Positions 35,678 through 46,197 of a stretch of 64,000 bases of DNA are shown here, piece by piece. The DNA comes from Solanum dulcamara. Its lineage: Eukaryota > Streptophyta > Magnoliopsida > Solanales > Solanaceae. The stretch spans positions 74,094,421-74,158,420 of the forward strand of contig NC_077246.1 of the NCBI RefSeq assembly GCF_947179165.1, written 5' to 3'. Position numbers and translations under genes: made by a program. How positions within the stretch are numbered: position 1 is the stretch's first letter; each line of letters opens with the position of its first letter. The notes beneath the pieces are model-generated. The model was not told the DNA's origin. It made no database searches and worked only from the letters and a program-made list of their open reading frames with translations.

Positions 35678-37869
35678 ATTGGCCTGGCTTTCGTAGAAAT
35701 GGCCTTTTCATTAAATCCATCAATATAAGGAAGTTCAATCATGTGGGATTTTCTATCCCAAAATATATTAGGAAAATCAGAGCAAATTTCTTTTTCAAAA
35801 GTTTTTTGTAGGTTGGCAATTTTAGTTACCATTCCCGGGGTTTTTAAAATTTGCTCAATTTGCTTAATTTTTATATCTTCTTTAAGAAAACAAATCTGCT
35901 GAGAAATAAGATTTATTTTAAAAGCTGTTTGTTTATGAAGAAGTTTACTTTCTTCTTGAGAAAGGGTTTTGATAAAAGGAAATGTAATTTCTTTTCCCAA
36001 GATTTTTGTCCATATGGCATCAAAATCTGATAGATATGGTTTTATTTGAGTGATAAAAGGTATCCCCAAAATAATATCTTCATTAATGTTTTTTGTAATA
36101 ACAAAATCATTAGAAAGACAAATACCATTATTGCAAATATGGGCATTGGAGAGTTTATAATTAATCAAAATACGCTCACCTGTGGCGCTGTATAATTTTG
36201 TAGTACCCTTAGTAAGGTATTTTGTAGGTATCAATCCTTCAACAATGCAGTTTCTATCAGCACCACTGTCTAACAAGGCAATTTTGTTAATAACAAAATC
36301 ATTGTTTATAACAAGTTTTATTAATATATGAGAACTCTGAGGCCTTATTTTAGTAATAGCTTTCAGACCTGCGTCTGATTTACCTGCCTCAGTTTTACCT
36401 GTGTCAGATTCAATTCTGAGGGATTCTGTTTCAGAGTCAGAATCAGTTTCTTCCGTAAGGATGGCTTTTGAAGATTTCACTTGGCTAGGAGACTCCTTTT
36501 GAAGTTGATTAGAGAGATTATCAATCTCTATCTTGTGAAGTCTTGCTTTGACTTCTCTAATTTCATTCTTGAGAATTTTTACTTCTCCCCTTAATAATTC
36601 TACAGAAGGTTCTTCCTTCTTAGTTTCAAATCTCCCCATGATTTGTTTCATGCTAAAAGGAGTTACTTCAGGTCTTTCTTCCTTTTGCCTGGTAACTAAT
36701 TTTTGTAGCTCGAGGAGGTACTTTCTCCTGGCATCTTCATCTTGAATATGTTCGATAGTAGAAAACAAGGTTTCTATCGAATTTTCAGATATGACATTGA
36801 TAGATTTACTATCGCACATACAAAATGCTCCACTGCAATTGCATTCTGAATCTTCTTCTGTCTGGCTGTCATGAGCGACATTTAGAAATTCCTCATCACT
36901 TTCTCCTTCTGAGGAGTAGTTGGAGCCAGACTCAGATTCTTCTTCTTCAATAATGGAGAAGAGTTTTTTCTTAGTTTCTTCATCTACTTCCAGTAGATTT
37001 ACTTTGTTTTTCTTCTTCTTGTTTCTGGGACATTCGCTAGATCTATGTCCTTTCTTTCCACATGTCCAGCAGGTATCTTCAGAAGATGAATCTTTAGAGG
37101 TTCTTCTCTTAAACCTTCTTTTGGGTTTATCTCTATGTTCTCTTTTCTTGAAGGATCTTCTCTTGCTAGAGTTACTAGAAGAAGTTCTTTCCCTTTTTCC
37201 TAATTTTTTGGAGGAAGGGGGTGTTAAGGTTGGGAAACCAAAATCTTGACAGAAACTACCTAGTTCTGAGGAGTAGGTTTTCTGTTCTTTCTTGAGTTGA
37301 GCTCTTAGTTTAAGATCTGTGCATAGTTCCATAGCTGTGACATTTATGAGACTAACGAGATCTCCATAAGTGAGATAGGGATAAGGGATTTTTCCCTCGC
37401 ATCTATCTCTGATTTTGGATCTTACCTTTTCGGCAAAGTGTGGGGGTAGACCACTGAGAAATCTTTCTTTCCAATAATCATTATTGCAGTCTGATCTGAT
37501 CATGACTTTATTGATGAACATGTCTTTGTACCACCTAAAGTCAGTCAGTTTTTTACAATAAAGATTGTTAAGGATCTCGAGGCTCCTATCTTGGAAGAGT
37601 TTAGGTTCTCCTACAAAGTGTTTAGCTATGCAATAAACAAGTGTGGTTGTTGCATCTTCTACGACTGTTTCAGTAGCAGTTTCTACCCCATGTTCTACCT
37701 TAATGGTTCTTTTGGTAGTGACAGCGTTGAAGATTTCAGCTTTGTTTTGCTCAGTGAGATAATTATCCCACCAACATTTCAAGGTTCCTGTGAAACCGGC
37801 AACAAGACGAACAGCTGCATTTTTATCAGTGCAACCTTTCATTTTGTAAGCAGTGATATTCATCCCCAT
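35575..37869 (-). CDS. EPRV coat protein-zinc knuckle-aspartic protease-RT fragment, truncated at both ends
   Basis: The frame gives 764 residues. Residues ~4-210 match the C-terminal half of a pararetroviral coat domain (GFTGTLKCWWDNYL at 25-38, WKERFLSGLPPHF at 133-145). Residues 225-258 are strongly basic and could be a nuclear-import or nucleic-acid-binding tail. A CCHC zinc knuckle is at 267-280 (C267, C270, H275, C280). An acidic region follows, with a second Cys cluster at 343-352, then a predicted coiled coil at ~420-457. The aspartic protease spans ~513-632, with DSGA at 534-537 and ILGIPF at 600-605. Residues ~691-757 are the RT N-terminus (TKARPIQMN at 726-734, IIRPS at 753-757); the RT catalytic block is absent. 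The last seven residues are antisense of the movement-protein piece. The first ATG spans the satellite junction, so it is not the viral start; upstream coat sequence is lost. No internal stop or frameshift. Confidence 0.87.
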   Translation of the reverse strand: MGMNITAYKMKGCTDKNAAVRLVAGFTGTLKCWWDNYLTEQNKAEIFNAVTTKRTIKVEHGVETATETVVEDATTTLVYCIAKHFVGEPKLFQDRSLEILNNLYCKKLTDFRWYKDMFINKVMIRSDCNNDYWKERFLSGLPPHFAEKVRSKIRDRCEGKIPYPYLTYGDLVSLINVTAMELCTDLKLRAQLKKEQKTYSSELGSFCQDFGFPTLTPPSSKKLGKRERTSSSNSSKRRSFKKREHRDKPKRRFKRRTSKDSSSEDTCWTCGKKGHRSSECPRNKKKKNKVNLLEVDEETKKKLFSIIEEEESESGSNYSSEGESDEEFLNVAHDSQTEEDSECNCSGAFCMCDSKSINVISENSIETLFSTIEHIQDEDARRKYLLELQKLVTRQKEERPEVTPFSMKQIMGRFETKKEEPSVELLRGEVKILKNEIREVKARLHKIEIDNLSNQLQKESPSQVKSSKAILTEETDSDSETESLRIESDTGKTEAGKSDAGLKAITKIRPQSSHILIKLVINNDFVINKIALLDSGADRNCIVEGLIPTKYLTKGTTKLYSATGERILINYKLSNAHICNNGICLSNDFVITKNINEDIILGIPFITQIKPYLSDFDAIWTKILGKEITFPFIKTLSQEESKLLHKQTAFKINLISQQICFLKEDIKIKQIEQILKTPGMVTKIANLQKTFEKEICSDFPNIFWDRKSHMIELPYIDGFNEKAISTKARPIQMNHELMEICKKEVNTLLANKIIRPSSICFDTM
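35597..35607. other. inversion junction between the two viral pieces
   Basis: On the plus strand the movement-protein frame reads up to about E496 (35,600-35,602). The following sequence is the reverse complement of the RT frame, which ends near IIRPS (35,599-35,613). The two assignments overlap by a few bases around GAAGAAGGT, so a short microhomology at the join is likely. It is a head-to-head type rearrangement: the 3' ends of both coding pieces meet here. Confidence 0.8.
35602..35799 (-). other. N-terminal end of reverse transcriptase, truncated
   Basis: Residues ~691-756 of the minus-strand frame match the region just before the RT palm: HMIELPYIDGF, then TKARPIQMN, then NTLLANKIIRP. 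The similarity ends at the inversion point, before any catalytic aspartates. RT activity is therefore not encoded here. Confidence 0.85.
35974..36333 (-). other. retropepsin-like aspartic protease domain
   Basis: This covers residues ~513-632 of the minus-strand frame. The catalytic triad reads DSG, followed by A (residues 534-537, at about 36,259-36,270), after the hydrophobic stretch INKIALL. A flap-like SATGERI lies at 561-567 and the conserved IILGIPF at 599-605. In Caulimoviridae this enzyme cleaves the polyprotein; as a domain it looks intact. Confidence 0.85.
37030..37071 (-). other. CCHC zinc knuckle of the coat domain
   Basis: The coded motif CWTCGKKGHRSSEC has the C-x2-C-x4-H-x4-C spacing typical of pararetroviral and retroviral nucleocapsid domains, which bind the packaged RNA. 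All four metal ligands are present. It is preceded by a basic stretch and followed by a Lys-rich one. Confidence 0.9.
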
Positions 37870-40800
37870 TCCTAAACCCTTCTAAAGCACCTTCGGGGCT
37901 ACTGAAGTCATTCCCTAGGTCGTTGCAGACTCTACTATGGAAGAATCCAAGAAAATTCGATGCGGACCCCCGACACTTAAAAAATCTGTGGGCTAACACA
38001 CACAAAAAACTGGCAAAATCACCTAATTTCTATTTTGTTGCTGATAAAATGCTCCTTAACCCTTCTAAAGCGCCGCCGGAGCTACTGGAGTCGTTACCTA
38101 GGTCGTTACGGACGCTACTATGGAAGAATTCAAAAAAATTCGACCCGAACTCCCGGCATCTAAAACAATCTGTGGGCTAACACACTGGAAAAACTGGCAA
38201 AATTTCCTAATTACTATTGCATTGCCAATAAAATATTCCTAAACCCTTCTAAAGCGCCATCGGGGCTACTGGAGTCGTTCCCTATGTTGTTAAGGATGCT
38301 ACTATGGAAGAATCCAAGTAATTTCGACCCGGATCCCTAGTACCTAAAAAATCCGTGGGCTAATAAACACGAAAAATTGGCAAAATTTCCTAATTTCTAT
38401 TGTGTTGTCAACAAAATGCTCCTAAACTCGGAGTCATTCCTAGGTCGTTACGGACACTACTATGGTAGAATCCAATAAATTTCAACCCGGACCCCCGGCA
38501 CCTAAAAATCCGTGGGGTAACACACACGAATAACCGGCAAAATCACCTAATTCCTATTTGATTGTCAATAAAATGCTCCCAAATCCCTCTAAAGCGCCGC
38601 CGGAGCTACTGGAGTCGTTCCCTTGGTCTTTACAGATGCTACTATGAAAGAATCTAAGAAAATTCAATCCAGACCCCCGGCACCTAAAATAATCTGTGAG
38701 CTAACACACTTGAAAAATTGGCAAAAGTGCCTAATTACTATTGCGTTACCAATAAAATGCTCCTAAACCCTTCTAAAGCACCGCCGGGGCTACTAGAGTC
38801 ATTCCCTAGGTCCTTATGGACGTTACTATGTAAGAATCCAAGAAAATTCGACCCGAACCCCCGGTACCTAAAAAACTATGGGCTAACACACACACGAAAA
38901 ACTGGCAAAATCGCCTAATTCCTATTGTGTCGCCAATAAAATGCATCTAAACCCTTCTAAAGCACCGTCGGGGCTACTGGAGTCGTTCCCTAGGTCGTTA
39001 CAGATGCTAATTTGGAAGAATCCAAGAAAATTCAACCCGGACCCCCGGCACCTAAAAAATCTATAGGCTAACACACATGAAAAACTAACAAAATCGCCTA
39101 ATTCGTGTTGCATCGCTAATAAAATGCTCATAAACCCTTCTAAAGCTCTGCCGGGGCTACTGGATTTATTTCCTTGAGTCGTTACCTAGGTCATTATGGA
39201 TGCTACTATGGAATAATCTAAAAAATTTCAACCCGAACCCTCGGCACCTAAAAAATCCGTAGGCTAACATACACGAAAAACTAGCAAAATCGCCTAATTC
39301 CTATTTCGTTGTCAATAAAATACTCCTAAACCCTTCTAAAGCGCCGTCGGAGCTACTCGAGTCATTTACAAGGTCATTACGGACGCTACTATGGAAGGAT
39401 CCAAGTAATTTTGACCTGGACCCCCGACACCTAAAAAATCAATGGGCTAACAAACACGAAAAACTGGGAAAATTGCCTAATTCCTATTGCGTCGCCAATA
39501 AAATGCTCCTAAACACTTCTAAAGCACCACCGGGGATACTGGAGTCGTTCCCTAGGTTGTTATGGACTCTACTATAGAAGAAAACAAAAAATTTCAACCC
39601 GAACCCTCGGCACCTAAAAAATCCGTAGGCTAACTCACACAAAAAACTAGCAAAATCGCCTAATTCCTATTTCGTTGTCAATAAAATGGTCCTAAACCCC
39701 TCTAAAGCGCCACCGGGGCTACTGGAGTCATTCCTGAGGTCGTTACAATGCTACTATAGAAGAATCCTAGAAAATGTAACCCAGACCCCCGGCGCCTAAA
39801 AATTCTGTGGGCTAACACATATGAAAAACTAGCAAAATTACCTAATTCCTATTGCGTCGCTAATAAAATGCTCCTAAACCCTTCTAAAGCATCGTCGGGG
39901 CTACTAGAGTCGTTCCCAAGATTGTTACGGGTTCTATTATGGAATAATCCAAGAACATTCGACCCAGACCCCGGCACCTAAAAAATTTATGGGCTACCAC
40001 ACACGGAAAACTGGAAAAAATTGCTTAATTCCTATTGCGTCGCCAATAAAATGCTCCTAAACCCTTCTAAAGCGCCGCTGGGGCTACTGGAGTCGTTACC
40101 TAGGTCGTTACAGACGCTACTATGGTAGAATCTAAACCCCTGGCACATAAAAAATCTGTGGGCTAAAACATACGAAAAACCGACAAAATCGCCTAATTCC
40201 TATTTGATTGCCAATAAAATTCTCCTAAACCCTTCTAAAGCGCCGCCGGAGCTACTAGAGTCGTTTCCTAGGTCGTTACAGATGCTACTATGAAAGAATC
40301 TAAGAAAATTTGACCCGGACCCCGGCACCTAAAAAAATCTGTGGGCTAACACACTTGAAAAACTGGCAAAAGTGCATAATTACTATTGCGTTGCCAATAA
40401 AATGCTTCTAAACCCTTCTAAAGCGCCGCCGGGGCTACTAGAGTCGTTCCCTATGTCTTTACGGATGCTACTATGGAAGAAGCAATGAAAATTCGACCCG
40501 GACCACTGACACCTAAAAAATCTGTGGGCTAACACACACGAAAAACTGGCAAAATCACCTAATTCCTATTGCGTCGCCAATAAAATACTCTTTAACCCTT
40601 CTAAAGCACCACCGGGGCTACTGCAGTCATTCCCTAGGTCGTTACGGACACTACTATGGAAGAATATAAGTAATTTCGACCTGGACCCCCGACACCTAAA
40701 AAATCAATGGGTTAACACACACGAAAAACTGGCAAAATTGCCTAATTTCTATTGCGTCTCCAATAAAATGCTTCTAAACCCCTCTACAGCACCGCCGGGG

Positions 40801-42325
40801 CTACTGGAGTCGTTCCCCAGGTCGTTACGGATGCTACTATTGAAGAATCCAAGAAATTTTGACCCGAACCCCCGGCATCTAAAAACTCCGTGGGCTAACA
40901 CACATGAAAAACTGGCAAAATCGCCTAATTCCTATTGCGTCTCCAATAAAATGCTTCTAAACCACTCTAAAGTGCCACCGGGGCTATTGGAGTCGTTCCC
41001 AGGTAGTTACGGACGCTACTATAGAAGAATCCAAGAAAATTTGACCTGAACCCCCGGCACCTAAAAAATCCATGGGCTAACAACACACACGAAAAACTGC
41101 CAAAATCGCCTAATTCTTATTGCGTCTCCAATAAAATGCTTCTAAACCACTCTAAAGCGCCACCGGAGCTACTGGAGTTGTTCCCCAGGTCGTTACGGAC
41201 GCTACTTTTGAAGAATCCAAGAAAATTTGACCCGGACCCCTAGCACCTAAAAAGTCCGTGGGCTAACAGACACGAAAAACTGGAAAAATCGCCTAATTTC
41301 TATTGTGTCGCCAATAAAATGCTTCTAAACCTCTCTATAGCGCCGCCGGGGCTACTGGAGTCTTTCCCCAGGTCATTACGGACGCTACTATGGAAGAATG
41401 GAGTAAAATTCGACCCGTACCCCCGGCACCTAAAAAATCCGCAGGCTAACACACACGAAAAACTGGCAAAATCCCCTAATTCCTATTGCGTCGCCAATAA
41501 AATAATCCTAAACCACTCTAAAGTGCCGCCGGGGCTACTAGAGTCATTCCCCAGGTCGTTACGGAAGCTACTATGGAAGAATCCAAGAAACTTTGACCCG
41601 GACCCCTGGTACCTTAAAAATCTATGGGTTAACACACACGAAAAACTGGCAAAATCGCCTAATTCCTATTGCCTCGCCAATTCAATTCTCCTAAACCCCT
41701 CTATGGCATAGCCGGGGCTACAAGAGTCGTTCCCCAAGTCGTTACAGACGCTACTACGCAATAATCAGAGAAAATTCAACCCGAACCCCCGGCACCTAAA
41801 AAATCCTTACCCTAATACACATGAAAAACTGGCAAAATTGTCTAATTTCTATTGCGTCTCCAATAAAATGCTTCTAAACCCCTCTACAGCGCCGCCGGAG
41901 CTACTGGAGTCGTTCCCCAGGTCGTTACGGACACTACTATTGAAGAATCTAAGAAATTTTGACCCGGACCCCTGGCACCTAAAAAATCTATAGGCTAACA
42001 CACACGAAAAACTGGCAAAATCGCCTAATTCCAATTGTGTCGCCAATAAAATGCTCCTAAACCCCTTAAAAGTGCCGCCGGGGCTTCTGGAGTCGATCCC
42101 AGGTCATTACAGACGCTACTATAAAAGAATCCAAGAAAATTGACCTGAACTCCCGGCACCTAAAAAATACGTGGGCTAACACACACAAAAAATTCGCAAA
42201 ATTGCCTAATTCCTATTGCGTCTCCAATAAAATGCTCCTAAACCCCTCTAAAGCACCTCTGGAGCTACTGGAGTCGTTCCCAGGTCTTTATGAATGCTAC
42301 TATAGATGAATCCAAGAAAATTTAA
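37868..42325 (+). repeat. diverged satellite subfamily next to the insert
   Basis: Up to about 40,700, most monomers carry CCCTTCTAAAGC instead of CCCCTCTAAAGC/CCCCTCTATAGC, and several have TATTTCGTTGTCAATAAA or CTATTTGATTG. From about 40,740 to 42,250 monomers with GCGTCTCCAATAAAATGCTTC dominate. Units are less uniform than in A-E. Monomers with ACACACTTGAAAAA near 38,705 and 40,343 suggest a ~1.64-kb (9-monomer) period. Shortened units occur near 38,427 (CTAAACTCGGAGTCATT) and 40,132. No gene. Confidence 0.8.
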
Positions 42326-45300
42326 AAAGGACACACGAAAGATTGGCAAAATCGCCTAATTCCTAATGCGTCACCAATAAAATGCTCCTAAACCCCTCTA
42401 TAGCGCCGCCGGGGCTACTAGAGTCGTTCCCCAGGTCGTTACAGATGCTACTATGGAAGAATCCAAGAAAATTCGACCCGTACCCCCGGCACCCAAAAAA
42501 TATGTGGGCTAACACACACCAAAAACTGGCAAAATCGCCTAATTCCTACTGCGTCGCCAATAAAATGCTCCTAAGACTCTCTAAAGCACCGCCGGAGCTA
42601 CTTTAGTCATTCCCAGGTCGTTACGGACGCTACTAAGGAAAAATCCAAGAAATTTTGACCGGGACCCCTGGCACCTAAAATATACATAGGCTAACACACA
42701 CGAAAAAGTGGCAAAATTGCTTAATTCCTATTGCGCCGCCAATAACATGCTCCTAAACCCCTCTATAGTGCCGCTAGGGATACTGGAGTCGTTAATCAGG
42801 TCGTTATGGATGCTACTATGAAATAATTCAAGAAAATTTGACCCAGACCCCCTTCACCTAAAAAATCTGTGGGCTAAAAGACAAGAAATACTGGCAAAAT
42901 GCCTAATTCCTATTGCGTCGCCAAAACAATGCTCCTAAACCCCTTTATAGCACCGCCAGGGCTGCTGGAGTCATTTCCCAGGTCGTTATAGACACTACTA
43001 TGAAAGAATACAAGACAATTTGACTCGAACCCCCGGCACCTCAAAAATCTGTGGGCTAACACACACGAAAAACTGGAAAAATCGCCAAATTCCTATTGCA
43101 TCGCAAATAAAATGATCCTAAAGACCTCTAAAGCGCCGCTGGAGCTACTGGAGTCGTTCTCCAGGTCGTAACAGATGCTACTATGGACGAAATCAAGAAA
43201 ATTCGTCCTGGACCCCAGCTACCTAAAAATTCTGTGGGCTAACACACACGAAAAACTGGCAAAATTGCCTAATTCCTATTGCTTCGCCAATAAAATGCTC
43301 CTAAACCCCTCTATTGCACCGCCGAGGCTACTATAGTCGTTCCCCAAGTCGTTACGGACGCTACTATGGAAGAAATCAAGTAAATCCGACACATACCCCC
43401 AGCACCTAAAAATTCGTAGGTTAACACACACGAAAAACTGGCAAAATCGCCTAATTCTTATTGCATCGCCAATTAAATGCTCCTGAACCCCTCTAAAGCG
43501 CCGCCGGGGCTACTAGAGTCGTTCCCTAGCTCGTTATAGATGCTATAATGGAAGAATCCAAGAAAATTTGACCCGAACCCCCGGCACCTAAAAAATCTGA
43601 GGGTTAACACACATGAAAAACTGGCAAAATCACCTAATTCCTATTGCGTCGCCAATAAAATGCTCCTAAACCCCTCTATAGCACCGCCGGGGCTACTAGA
43701 GTCGTTCCCCAGGTTGTTACGGACGCTACTATGGAAGAATCCAAGAAATTTTGACCCAGACCCCCGGCACCTAATAAATCTTTGGGCTAACACACACGAA
43801 AAACTGGCAAAATCGCCTAATTCCTACTGCGTCGCCAATAAAATGCCCTAAGACTCTCTAAAGCACCGCCGGGGCTACTGTAGTCATTTCCAGGTCGTTA
43901 CGGACGCTACTAAGGAAAAATCCAAGAAAATTTGACCCAGACCCCAGCACCTAAAACATCTGTGGCCTAACACACACGAAAAACTAGCAAAATCGCCTAA
44001 TACCTATTGCATCGCTAATAAAATGCTCCTGAACCCTTCTAAAGTGCCGCCGGGGCTACTAGAGTCATTCCCTAGGTCGTTACGGATGCTACTATGGAAG
44101 AATCCAAGAAAATTTGACTCGAACCCCTGCCACCTAAAATATTCGTGGGTTAACACACAAGAAAAACTAGCAAAATCGCCCAATAAAATGCTCTTAAACA
44201 CCTCTAAAGCGCCGTCGGGGCTACTAGAGTCGTTCCCCAGGTCGTTACGGATGCTACTATGGAAAAATCCAAGAAAATTTGACCTGGACCCCCGGCGCCT
44301 AAAAAATCTGTGGGCTAACACACATGAAAAACTAGCAAAATCCCTTAATTACTATTGCGTCTCCAATAAAATGCTTCTAAACCCCTCTATAGCACCTCCG
44401 GGGCTATTGGAGTCCTTCCCTAGGTCGTTACGAACGCTACTATGGAAGAATCCAAGAAAATTTGACCCGAACTCCTGGCACCTAAAATATTCGTGGGCTA
44501 ACACACATGAAAAGTGGTAAAATTTCTTAATTCCTATTGCGCCGCCAATAAAATGCTCCTAAACCCCTCTAAAGCACCATCGGGGCTACTGGAGTCGTTC
44601 CCCAGGTCGTTATGGATACTACTATGGAAAAATCCAACCAAATTTGACCCGAACCCCTGGCACCTAAAAAATCTGTGGGCTAACACACATGTAAACTGGC
44701 AAAATCCCCAAATTCATATTGCGTCGCCAATAAAATGCTCCTAAACCCCTCTGTAGCACCTCCGGGGCTACTGGAGTCATTCCCCAGGTCGTTACAGACG
44801 CTACTATTGAAGAATCCAAGAAAATTTGACCCAGACCCTCGGCACCTAAAAAATCTGTGGGCTAACACACAAGAAATACTTGCAAAATTGCCTAATTCCT
44901 ATTGCATCACCAATAAAATGCTCCTAAACCCCTCTATAGCGCCACTAGGGCTACTGGAGTCGTTCCCCGAGTCGTTACGGATGTTACTATGGAAAAATCT
45001 AAGAAAATTCGACTCTGACCCCTGGCACCTAAAAACTCCGTGGGCTAACACACATGAAAAACTGGCAAAATCGCCTAATTCCTATTGCGTCGCAAATAAA
45101 ATGATCCTAAACCCCTCTAAAGCCCCGCCGGGGCTACTGGAGTCATTCTCCAGGTCGTAACGGACGCTACAATGGAAGAATCCAAGAAAATTCGACCCGG
45201 ACCCCCGACACCTAAAAAATCCGTGGGCTAACACATACGAAAAACTGGCAAAATCGCCTAATTCTATTGCGTCGTAAATAAAATGCTCCTAAACCCCTCT

Positions 45301-46197
45301 ATTGCACCGCCGGTGCTACTGGAGTCGTTCCCTAGGTCGTTACGGATGCTACGATGGAAAAAATCAAGAAATATCGACCCAGACCCCGACATCTAAAAAT
45401 TCGTGGGTTAACAAACACGAAAAACTAGCAAAATCGCCCAATTCCTATTGCGTCGCTAATAAAATGCTCCTAAACCCCTCTATAGCACCTCCGAGGCTAC
45501 TGGAGTGATTCCCCAGGTCGTTACGGACGCTAATATGGAAGTATCAAAGAAAATTTGACCCGAACCCCCGGCATCTAAAATATCTGTGGTCTAACACACA
45601 TGAAAAAGTGGCAAAATTGCTTAATTCCTATTGCGGCGCCAATAAAATACTCCTAAACCTTTTTAAAGTGCCACTGGGGCTACTGGAGTCGTTACCCAGG
45701 TCAATAAGGATGCTACTATGGAAGAATTCAAGAAACGTTGATTCGGACCCCTTTCACCTAAAAAATCTGTGGGCTAACACACAAGAAATACTGGCAAAAT
45801 CATCTAATTCCTATTGTGTCGCCAATAAAATGCTCCTAAACTCCTCTATAGAATCATCGAGGCTAATAGATTCATTCCCCAGGTCATTACAGACGCTAAT
45901 ATGGAAGAATACAAGAAAATTTGACTCAGACCCCCAACACCTAAAAAATCCGTGGGCTAACACACACGAAAAACTGGCAAAATCACCTAATTCTATTGCA
46001 TCGCAAATAAAATGATCCTAAACCCCTCTAAAGCGTCGCCGGAGCTACTGGAGTCGTTCTCCAGATTGCAACGGATGCTACTATGGAAGAAATCAAGAAA
46101 ATTCAACCCGAACCCCCGGTACCTAAAAATTCTGTGCGCTAACAAATACGAAAAACTAGCAAAATTGCCCTAATTCCTATTGCATTGCCAATAAAAT
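42326..46197 (+). repeat. higher-order block C, deletion derivative of the 12.2-kb block
   Basis: It begins right after a badly shortened monomer (AAAATTTAAAAAGGACACAC, about 42,319-42,338). It then follows A from roughly 730 to 2,270, as shown by the shared CACACACCAAAAACTGG, ATGGACGAAATCAAG and CTAGCTCGTTA variants. Near 43,950 it jumps to the equivalent of A ~9,960. From there it runs to A ~12,183 at an offset of about 34,013 (10,010 with 44,023). About 7.7 kb of the block is missing. No gene. Confidence 0.75.

Larger units (their letters stand above)
33720..37867. mobile_element. endogenous pararetrovirus fragment (Caulimoviridae), internally inverted
   Basis: This is the only non-satellite DNA in the window and is AT-rich with ordinary codon structure. 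The left piece (33,720 to about 35,602, plus strand) holds an untranslated leader and a movement-protein frame. The right piece (about 35,602-37,867, minus strand) holds a coat-protein, zinc-knuckle, aspartic-protease and N-terminal reverse-transcriptase frame. Movement protein together with a DSGA protease and a TKARPIQMN-type RT start is diagnostic of plant pararetroviruses rather than LTR retrotransposons. I see no LTRs, integrase or target-site duplication. The RT catalytic core, RNase H and the start of the coat region are missing, so this piece alone cannot represent a complete genome. Genus is uncertain; it resembles members in which movement and coat domains are adjacent. Left and right ends both fall inside a satellite monomer. 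Confidence 0.9.

Noticed and set aside
33720..37867. LTR retrotransposon
   Set aside because: No long terminal repeats, polypurine tract, integrase or primer-binding site was seen, and a 30K-type movement protein is present, which points to Caulimoviridae.
36548..37875. Plus-strand frames at 36,548-36,745, 36,920-37,249 and 37,591-37,875
   Set aside because: They are antisense shadows of the coat-protease frame, low in complexity and without recognisable domains.
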